From: Planosporangium mesophilum
Lineage (GTDB): Bacteria > Actinomycetota > Actinomycetes > Mycobacteriales > Micromonosporaceae
Assembly: GCF_016863255.1 (NCBI RefSeq)
Contig: NZ_BOON01000006.1
Coordinates: 124,001 to 188,000 of the forward strand
Direction of reading: 5' to 3'
Length of the DNA: 64,000 bases
Shown here: positions 59,078 to 64,000 of the stretch, in pieces
Position numbering within the stretch: position 1 is the stretch's first letter
Layout of the letters: the number at the start of each line of letters is the position of its first letter
The notes under the pieces: generated by a model
Told to the model about the DNA's origin: nothing
Seen by the model: only the letters and a program-made list of their open reading frames with translations
Database searches by the model: none
Made by a program: the position numbers and the translations under genes

Positions 59078-59721
59078 GCCCCGATCGCCTCGCGGGCCAG
59101 CTCGACGGCCTCGACCAGGCTGGTCGCCACCGGCACCCCGGCCTCGACCAGCCGGTCCGGGTGGGTGAAGCCCCCGCCGTACAACACGCACGCCGCGCCG
59201 ACGGCCGCCGCGGCGTGCGCGTCGTCGGCCGAGTCGCCGATCAGCACGGTGTCGGAGGCCTCGACGCCCAGGGCGGCCAGGTGCTCGACGAGGTGCTCGG
59301 CCTTGTGCCCACCGCCGACGACGCCGGGGCGCAGCCCGTCGATGCGCTCGAACACGGCGTGCAGTCCGCGCCGGGTCACCTCGGGCACCAGCTCCTCGTG
59401 GAACCACATCGACAGCAGGGACTGGGTGCCCGGCCACGCGCGCATCGCGTCCTCGGCGTCCGCCGCCAGCCGGCAGTCGAGCAGCCCGTCGCGGTAGAAG
59501 TCGTGGTAGATCCGGTCGAGCGTGACGAACTCGTCCGGCGACACCGTCCGGCCCAGGACGTGGCCGTAGTAGTCCGCGACCGGCCGGCGGAAGTCCCGCC
59601 GGTGCTCCTCCGCGGTGATCGAGGGGCCGCCGATGGTCTCGAGCGAGACGTTCGTCGCCGCGACCACGAGGGTCAGATCGTCGAGCAGGGTGCCGTTCCA
59701 GTCCCAGACAAGGTGAGCCAC
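59062..59721 (-). CDS. HAD-family phosphatase (phosphoglycolate-phosphatase-like)
   Basis: 219-residue HAD phosphatase. Seen: 'LVWDWNGTLLDDLTLVVAAT' with DxN as motif I (Asn at the +2 position), a cap domain, and 'DTVLIGDSADDAHAAAAVGA' as motif IV with two Asp. Substrate unknown; likely a small phosphate ester. GTG 59721 has TAAGGT 7 nt upstream, probably leaderless. Downstream of a glutaredoxin-like gene on the same strand, and convergent with the small membrane ORF. Confidence 0.9.
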   Translation of the reverse strand: MAHLVWDWNGTLLDDLTLVVAATNVSLETIGGPSITAEEHRRDFRRPVADYYGHVLGRTVSPDEFVTLDRIYHDFYRDGLLDCRLAADAEDAMRAWPGTQSLLSMWFHEELVPEVTRRGLHAVFERIDGLRPGVVGGGHKAEHLVEHLAALGVEASDTVLIGDSADDAHAAAAVGAACVLYGGGFTHPDRLVEAGVPVATSLVEAVELAREAIGAQARR

Positions 59722-59728
59722 GGCGGCA

Positions 59729-59734
59729 ACCTTA
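59729..59734 (-). promoter_or_regulatory. -10 hexamer of leaderless transcript
   Basis: TAAGGT on the minus strand, 7 nt before the GTG at 59721. Confidence 0.45.
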
Positions 59735-59750
59735 GCGACCGCGACCGACG

Positions 59751-59999
59751 TCAACGACCGAGATCCCGCAGCAGCCGGTCCTCCTCGACCCGCCAGTACC
59801 CGTGCTCCTTGCCGTCGAGGAGCACCACCGGGATGCGGTCGCCGTACTCGCCCTCCAGCTCCCGGTCGCCGGAGATGTCGACCTCGTGCCAGGTCTCGCC
59901 GGTCGCGGCGGCGACCCGGACCATCGCCTCCTTCGCGACGTCGCACAGGTGGCAGCCGGGCCTGGTGAACAGCACGAGTCGATCAGCCACCGAGCTCAC
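59751..59999 (-). CDS. Glutaredoxin-like thiol protein
   Basis: 82-residue glutaredoxin-family protein with a CxxC redox site in 'LVLFTRPGCHLCDVAKEAMV' and the cis-proline in 'GDRIPVVLLDGKEHGYWRV'. Actinobacteria use mycothiol rather than glutathione, so this may be a mycoredoxin-like partner, as inference. GTG 59999 or 59990; both overlap the end of the acyl-CoA ligase gene, so it is coupled. Confidence 0.9.
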   Translation of the reverse strand: MSSVADRLVLFTRPGCHLCDVAKEAMVRVAAATGETWHEVDISGDRELEGEYGDRIPVVLLDGKEHGYWRVEEDRLLRDLGR

Positions 60000-61593
60000 C
60001 CCTGCGCACCTTGCCCGTGGCGGACTTGGGCAGTTCGGCCACGAACTCGACCGCCGTCGGGCACTTGAACCGGGCGAGGTTGCCCTCGCAGTACGCGATC
60101 AGGTCCTCGGCGGTGACCGTGACGCCCGGACGTCGTACCACGTAGGCCTTCACGGTCTGCTGGGTGTACGGGTGCTCCACCCCCACCACGGCCGACTCCA
60201 CGACCGCGGGGTGGCTGCTCAAGACCAGCTCCACCTCGTGCGGGTACACGTTGAACCCGCTCACGATGATCAGGTCTCCGACCCGGTCCACCAGGAACAG
60301 GTCGCCGTCGGCGTCGGCGTACGCGACGTCGGCCGTGAACCACCAGCCGTTGGCGTCGGGGCCGCCGCTGCCGTCCGGCCAGTACCCGGAGAACAGGTTG
60401 GGGCCGCGGACGACCATGACGCCGGGGTCGGTACCGGGACTCCCCGGCGAGTCGTACTCGAGGTCGTCGTCGTCGACCCCCTCGTCGTCGACGGTGCCGA
60501 CCACCTGGCCGTCAGCGTCGACGAGCTGCACGTCGACGTCGGGCAGCGGCCGCCCGATCGAGCCGACCTTCGGCTCCTTCTCCCCCATCGTGGTGGTGAG
60601 CACGGGCGCGGTCTCGGTAAGCCCGTACCCCTCGTACACCGGCCGGCCGACCACCTCGGCGAACCGGCGCGCGGTCTCGACGTCCAGCGGCGCGGCGCCG
60701 GAGACGGCGATCCGGACGCCGGCGAAGGCGGTCGCGAGCTGATCACCCATGAGGGACCAGGCGACGTACATCGGCGGCACCCCGACGACGACCGTGACGC
60801 CCTGGCGGCGGATGCGGGTCAGGGTGTCTGCGGGGTCGAAGCGCTCCACCAGGACCCCGCAGGCGCCGTGGTAGGCGATGGCGCCCAGGCCGGTGTTGAG
60901 CCCGTACGAGTGGAACAGCGGCAGCGTGAGCAGCACGACGTCGTCGGCGCCCATCGGCTGCGGCTCGATCGCCGCGAGCTGTGCGTGGTTGGCCAGCAGC
61001 GCCCGGTGCGAGAGCATCGCGCCCTTGGGCATGCCGGAGGTGCCCGAGGTGTAGAGGAGGACCGCGATGTCCTCGCCACCGGCGGTGGGCTCGACCGGGG
61101 TCGGGGCCGCGGCCAGCAGCTCGGCGAAGGGCCGGGCGCCAGCGGCGGATTCACCCACCGCGTACGCGTGGCGCAGCGCCGGCGCCTCCACGGTCGCGAC
61201 GGCCGCGAGCACGGCCGGCGTACCGATGATCACCTCGGCGCCGGTATCGGCCAGCAGGTGCCGCAGTTCGCGGGCGGTATAGCCGGGGTTGACCGGCACC
61301 ACGACCAGGCCGGCGCGGAGCGCTCCGAAGTACGCGGTGGCGAACTCCGGCACGTTGGGCAGCGCGATGGCGATCCTCGCCGCGACGGCGTTGTCATCGT
61401 CGGCTTGAACGCTGTCGTCGGCTTGATCGGTGACGCTGCGCAGTGCGGCCGCCACGGCATCGACCTGCATGTCCAGCTCGCCCCAGGTGATCACGCGGTC
61501 GTGCCAACGCAGTGCCGGGCGGTCCGCCCCGGACGACGCGGCTCGGCGGACGAGATCGGCGACGTTTCGTACGTCCTGCACGATCGCTGACAC
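59983..61593 (-). CDS. AMP-dependent acyl-CoA synthetase/ligase
   Basis: 536-residue ANL-superfamily ligase that activates a carboxylate with ATP and joins it to CoA. Seen: 'IAVLLYTSGTSGMPKGAMLS' (P-loop), 'VYEGYGLTETAPVLTT', 'GWWFTADVAYADADGDLFLV', 'DRVGDLIIVSGFNVYPHEVE', and the catalytic Lys in 'LPKSATGKVRRGEL'. A long-chain or aryl acid is likely; not shown. An unusual Asp-rich insert 'DDEGVDDDDLEYDSPGSP' lies before 'GVMVVRG'. GTG 61593; GGTAAC-N4-GATACC lies 56 bp upstream. Confidence 0.92.
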   Translation of the reverse strand: MSAIVQDVRNVADLVRRAASSGADRPALRWHDRVITWGELDMQVDAVAAALRSVTDQADDSVQADDDNAVAARIAIALPNVPEFATAYFGALRAGLVVVPVNPGYTARELRHLLADTGAEVIIGTPAVLAAVATVEAPALRHAYAVGESAAGARPFAELLAAAPTPVEPTAGGEDIAVLLYTSGTSGMPKGAMLSHRALLANHAQLAAIEPQPMGADDVVLLTLPLFHSYGLNTGLGAIAYHGACGVLVERFDPADTLTRIRRQGVTVVVGVPPMYVAWSLMGDQLATAFAGVRIAVSGAAPLDVETARRFAEVVGRPVYEGYGLTETAPVLTTTMGEKEPKVGSIGRPLPDVDVQLVDADGQVVGTVDDEGVDDDDLEYDSPGSPGTDPGVMVVRGPNLFSGYWPDGSGGPDANGWWFTADVAYADADGDLFLVDRVGDLIIVSGFNVYPHEVELVLSSHPAVVESAVVGVEHPYTQQTVKAYVVRRPGVTVTAEDLIAYCEGNLARFKCPTAVEFVAELPKSATGKVRRGELGG

Positions 61594-61738
61594 TATCGCG
61601 TCCGACCGACCCGGTTCACCGTGAGGCCGACTCGCCGACACGCCGATAGGTAACCGGAGATACCCGAATAGGTGACTTCGGCGTGTCTTAACGGGCATCA
61701 ATGAGTGCCTTGACGCCGACCTTTTGCGCATAAACCCC

Positions 61739-61755
61739 TAAACCGGGCCGGTTTA
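61739..61755. promoter_or_regulatory. 17-bp palindrome upstream of bldN
   Basis: TAAACCGGGCCGGTTTA, a perfect palindrome about a central G, roughly 100 bp before the putative bldN -10. Strong operator candidate; factor unknown. Confidence 0.45.
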
Positions 61756-61766
61756 AGCGCTGTGAC

Positions 61767-61779
61767 GCACACAGTGTGC
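61767..61779. promoter_or_regulatory. GCACAC-A-GTGTGC palindrome upstream of bldN
   Basis: Perfect 6-bp arms around one base, 12 bp after the 61739 palindrome. Spacing of one helical turn or so suggests cooperative sites. Confidence 0.38.
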
Positions 61780-61855
61780 GACGGAAAGAGGGGTCGATCG
61801 GGAAATACTCATGCCCCGTGTAACGGACTGCGCACACCTGCGTGACGAACCCCCC

Positions 61856-61861
61856 TATAGT
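61856..61861 (+). promoter_or_regulatory. Putative bldN-operon -10 element
   Basis: TATAGT, about 60 bp before the GTG at 61922. No good -35 lies at the usual distance, so an activator may be needed. Confidence 0.45.
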
Positions 61862-61921
61862 CAGCCAAGTCAGCTCGCCCCTTTTAGGGGGGTTGATACC
61901 TCTCACCCCGAGGAGGCCGCA

Positions 61922-62122
61922 GTGCCCTACTTTGCACCGCATCAGCGCTTCTCCGGCGCGGGCTGGAGCGCCGTATGCGCCACGCCCCCGCCCCCGTCAT
62001 CAGGTCCGGCCGCCCAGTTCCGGCGGCTCGACCAGCCGGGGGGTGCGGCGAGCAAGCGCGTGGTCGGCCGCGGGCGCAACGCCGGCTGCGGTGCCACCAC
62101 CAGCGGTGAGGAGCTCGGGTGA
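61922..62122 (+). CDS. 66-residue ORF coupled to bldN
   Basis: GTG 61922 has AGGAGG 5 nt upstream, the strongest ribosome site in this region, and encodes 'VPYFAPHQRFSGAGWSAVCA', a Pro/Gly-rich middle, and a Gly/Arg-rich tail 'RGRNAGCGATTSGEEL'. Two cysteines, no membrane helix. The stop overlaps the bldN start (GTGA), so translation is coupled. I recognise no family; it may be a regulatory leader or a protein in its own right. Confidence 0.55.
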   Translation: MPYFAPHQRFSGAGWSAVCATPPPPSSGPAAQFRRLDQPGGAASKRVVGRGRNAGCGATTSGEELG

Positions 62123-63036
62123 CCGGGTACGAGCTGAGCGCCGGCCCCGACGTTCTCGCGGCGTGCCCCGCACTGTCCGACGGACTGCACCAGATCCGGG
62201 AGATGATGACTACCGCGATCCGCGGGGACAACGGTCTCCCCCATACCCGTCAACGCCCACCCGCCATCGACTCGCACGGCGTACGGCCCGCCCCGGGCTC
62301 GAACAGCCGCCCGGTCGACGGGCGGGTCGCGCCACCCGGCCGACTGTCGCCGGAGAGCCTCGAACAGCCCGGGACCACCCGCACCATCGCGGTCGACACC
62401 GAGCCGAAGCCCCAGTCCGGCGACGCCGGCGGCCCGCCGCCCGGGTACCCCGACCGCCCCGAGCCCACCGACGCCGCGTCGGCCGTCTGGCAGCTGGTCG
62501 AGCGGGCCCAGGCCGGCGACACCGAGGCGTTCGGCCTGATCTACGACCGGTACTTCGACACGGTCTTCCGGTTCGTGTACTTCCGGGTCGGCAACCGGCC
62601 GCTCGCCGAGGACCTGACCTCCGACACGTTCCTGCGGGCACTCAAGCGGATCGGCAGCTTCACCTGGCAGGGCCGCGACCTCGGCGCCTGGCTGGTCACG
62701 ATCGCCCGCAACCTGGTGGCCGACCACTTCAAGTCCGGCCGGTACCGGCTGGAGGTCACCACCGGCGACGTGCTCGACGCCGAGCGCACCGAGAACGGCC
62801 CGGAGGGCAGCCCGGAGAACGCCGTCGTCGACCACATCACCAACGTGGCCCTGCTGACGGCGGTCAAGCAGCTCAACCCGGAGCAGCAGGAGTGCATCGT
62901 GCTGCGCTTCCTGCAGGGCTTCTCGGTCGCGGAGACGGCGCAGGCGATGGGCAAGAACGAGGGAGCGATCAAGGCCCTGCAGTACCGCGCGGTCCGCACC
63001 CTGGCCCGGCTGCTCCCGGACGGGTTCCAGGTGTGA
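62119..63036 (+). CDS. bldN: ECF sigma factor BldN
   Basis: 305-residue ECF sigma factor of the BldN/AdsA type, which in Streptomyces drives aerial development (chaplin and rodlin genes) and is held by RsbN. An N-terminal extension of about 120 residues, Pro/Gly-rich, corresponds to the cleaved pro-sequence of BldN. Region 2: 'FGLIYDRYFDTVFRFVYFRV' to 'WLVTIARNLVADHFKSGR'; region 4: 'LNPEQQECIVLRFLQGFSVA' and 'MGKNEGAIKALQYRAVRTLA'. GTG 62119 overlaps the upstream ORF. The RsbN-like gene follows. Confidence 0.88.
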   Translation: MTGYELSAGPDVLAACPALSDGLHQIREMMTTAIRGDNGLPHTRQRPPAIDSHGVRPAPGSNSRPVDGRVAPPGRLSPESLEQPGTTRTIAVDTEPKPQSGDAGGPPPGYPDRPEPTDAASAVWQLVERAQAGDTEAFGLIYDRYFDTVFRFVYFRVGNRPLAEDLTSDTFLRALKRIGSFTWQGRDLGAWLVTIARNLVADHFKSGRYRLEVTTGDVLDAERTENGPEGSPENAVVDHITNVALLTAVKQLNPEQQECIVLRFLQGFSVAETAQAMGKNEGAIKALQYRAVRTLARLLPDGFQV

Positions 63037-63114
63037 CACGCGACGGCATACAGCCATGAGGCGCGGCGCGACGGCGCCGAAACAAATTGTGTCCGACATC
63101 ATATTTCGGGTGAC

Positions 63115-63143
63115 CGTAACCGCAGCCGGCACACCTCCGTTGG
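63115..63143 (+). promoter_or_regulatory. Candidate sigma-BldN promoter for rsbN
   Basis: CGTAAC (63115-63120), 17 nt, CGTTGG (63138-63143). From memory, the BldN-dependent promoter in Streptomyces is near CGTAAC-N16-CGTTGA, which this matches at all but the last base and by one base of spacing. It lies 101 bp before rsbN. Confidence 0.55.
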
Positions 63144-63243
63144 AGGGGGTACGACCGGTGGCTGGGCGCCCGCCGGTCCCGGTGGCAACCCACGCCACCC
63201 CGTCGCGCCACATAGTCGCGACAAGCGAAGGGGGGTGCTCGCG

Positions 63244-64000
63244 GTGAACACGTCAGTCTTCCATCGCCGGCGCGCCGAGCGCTTCGCGCAGCTCCTCGAC
63301 GAGGCCAACGGCGCCCGCCGCCACCATGTCCGGTCCGAGGCCGACCGCGAACTGACCGACCTTGTCGAGGTCGGTCAGCGGTTGAGCCGGATCGACCTCG
63401 GTGTGCGGGCCGATCCCGAGTTCCGAGACGGGCTGCGTGCCATGTTGATGGCGACGATCGAGCGTGAAGGCATCGGTGCGACGGCCGTCGCGCCCGAGGC
63501 CGGCACCCGGCCGATCGCCGCCGGACCGAAAATCGCCTGGGTACCGGTCCGCAGCCGGCGGGCCCGCGGTGCCGTCGTGGTCGGGTTGGCCGTCGGCACG
63601 CTCGCCATCTCCGGCATGTCGGCCGCCAGCGGCGACGCGAAGCCCGGCGACGCCCTGTACGGGATGAAGCGCTCCGCCGAGCGGGCGCAGCTGGCGCTGT
63701 CCGGCTCCCAGCAGGGGCGTGGCCAGCTCAATCTCGAGTTCGCGAAGACCCGGATCAGCGAGGCCGTCACCGGCCGCGGCGACGTGGTCACGATCCTCGA
63801 CGACATGGACACCGAGACCCGTGAGGGCGTGCGGCTGCTCACCACCGCGGCCATCGACGGCCGCGACCCGGCGTCGCTGGACGTGGTCGACGCCTTCGTG
63901 GCCGAGCAGCGCCACGCGATCGCCGGCCTGCTCGACACCGTCATCGGCGACGCGCGTACCCGCACGATCGGCTCGTTGCAGCTGCTCGACCAGGTATCCA
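63244..64000 (+). CDS. rsbN: RsbN-type anti-sigma factor (DUF5667), partial
   Basis: At least 252 residues, cut by the window edge. N-terminal cytosolic part 'FHRRRAERFAQLLDEANGAR' to 'DPEFRDGLRAMLMATIE' would bind sigma-BldN; one helix at about 108-127 ('RGAVVVGLAVGTLAISGM'); then an extracytoplasmic DUF5667 domain ('SGDAKPGDALYGMKRSAERA'). This matches RsbN, which holds BldN inactive. GTG 63244 follows an AAGGGGGG site. A BldN-type promoter precedes it. Confidence 0.87.
   Translation, partial: MNTSVFHRRRAERFAQLLDEANGARRHHVRSEADRELTDLVEVGQRLSRIDLGVRADPEFRDGLRAMLMATIEREGIGATAVAPEAGTRPIAAGPKIAWVPVRSRRARGAVVVGLAVGTLAISGMSAASGDAKPGDALYGMKRSAERAQLALSGSQQGRGQLNLEFAKTRISEAVTGRGDVVTILDDMDTETREGVRLLTTAAIDGRDPASLDVVDAFVAEQRHAIAGLLDTVIGDARTRTIGSLQLLDQVS

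Larger units (their letters stand above)
61594..61921. other. 328-bp regulatory region upstream of bldN
   Basis: Between the divergent ligase and the bldN leader ORF. It holds GGTAACCGGAGATACC at 61649, TAAACCGGGCCGGTTTA at 61739, GCACACAGTGTGC at 61767, and a TATAGT -10 at 61856. No other gene or RNA is seen. Confidence 0.5.

Noticed and set aside
58483-61590. A 1035-codon open frame opposite the HAD, glutaredoxin and ligase genes
   Set aside because: It has a His/Arg/Val/Gly-rich composition without domains and lies antisense to three well-supported genes. Long antisense frames are usual at this GC content.
61649-61664. GGTAACCGGAGATACC as a fourth member of the TTACC-N4-GGTAA regulon
   Set aside because: Arms match only five of six and the base order is different (GGTAAC outside rather than TTACC), so the resemblance is only a shared GTTACC half-site.
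1-64000. Search for tRNA, rRNA, riboswitches, insertion sequences, prophage or integrase genes
   Set aside because: No sequence with cloverleaf consensus, rRNA signature, transposase, integrase or phage structural gene was noticed. A covariance-model scan (tRNAscan, Rfam) would be decisive and could not be run.

Overview
The window is high-GC actinomycete chromosome, most likely from a sporulating member of the Micromonosporaceae. The evidence is the GC-biased third positions, frequent GTG starts, mycothiol/F420-era actinobacterial families (F420-dependent LLM oxidoreductase, DUF3117, GlpR/SepX, DUF4190), a BldN/RsbN developmental pair, and a GAGCGAGCGCAGCGAGCGAA-type intergenic repeat that I associate with this family. 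It is core chromosome. I see no insertion sequence, phage, CRISPR array, rRNA or tRNA.

Layout. 0-7.3 kb: the conserved divisome-linked block glpR(sepX)-rimJ-like-glp(moeA-like)-galU, with a GAF-GGDEF diguanylate cyclase inserted before the divergent folate cyclo-ligase and FmdB genes. 7.3-16 kb: small or membrane proteins, a CatR/FurA-type repressor with an MpaB-like oxygenase, a Cas4/RecB-like nuclease, a MarC protein, a PHP phosphatase, bacterial PH proteins, a SpoU methyltransferase and a MaoC dehydratase. 16-31.5 kb: HTTM and DCC redox proteins, thioredoxin, an Rv2578c-type radical SAM enzyme, acyl-CoA dehydrogenase, a CoA-ester lyase, two SDRs, DUF4190 proteins, EamA, PhzF, and an MgtE-N/CBS protein with DUF1003. 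31.7-37.4 kb: mrp, tatB, htrA, O-methyltransferase, pepA and DUF3117, the locus that in mycobacteria also holds sigE-rseA; that pair is missing here. 37.6-45.6 kb: a PaaX regulator with enoyl-CoA hydratase, tagI, a DivIVA-like protein, a lone nuoA, and korAB. 45.6-52.6 kb: a cyclase-ATPase regulator, FmdB, lytic transglycosylase, a double-GNAT protein, an XRE regulator and an F420 oxidoreductase. 52.6-58.6 kb: the Rex-controlled haem operon rex-hemA-hemC-hemD-hemB. 59-64 kb: HAD phosphatase, glutaredoxin, an acyl-CoA ligase, and the developmental sigma factor bldN with its anti-sigma gene rsbN, which is cut by the window edge.

How parts connect. Three single genes for acyl-CoA chemistry (MaoC dehydratase, CoA-ester lyase, acyl-CoA dehydrogenase) lie kilobases apart. 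Each has the same kind of short palindrome (TTACC-N4-GGTAA or a close variant) just upstream, so they look like a dispersed regulon, possibly the lower ethylmalonyl-CoA pathway. Rex probably represses the haem operon through an operator that overlaps its promoter. A BldN-type promoter in front of rsbN suggests that BldN drives its own anti-sigma factor.

Unusual points. An O-methyltransferase appears to start at AUC behind a perfect Shine-Dalgarno. An 85-residue membrane ORF has no ordinary start codon and carries a rare TTA codon. A 66-residue ORF with a strong ribosome site is translationally coupled to bldN. About fifteen genes show a TANNNT-like hexamer 6-7 nt before the start codon, the layout of leaderless mRNAs. 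All functions are assigned by recognising families from translated sequence; nothing was searched or computed.
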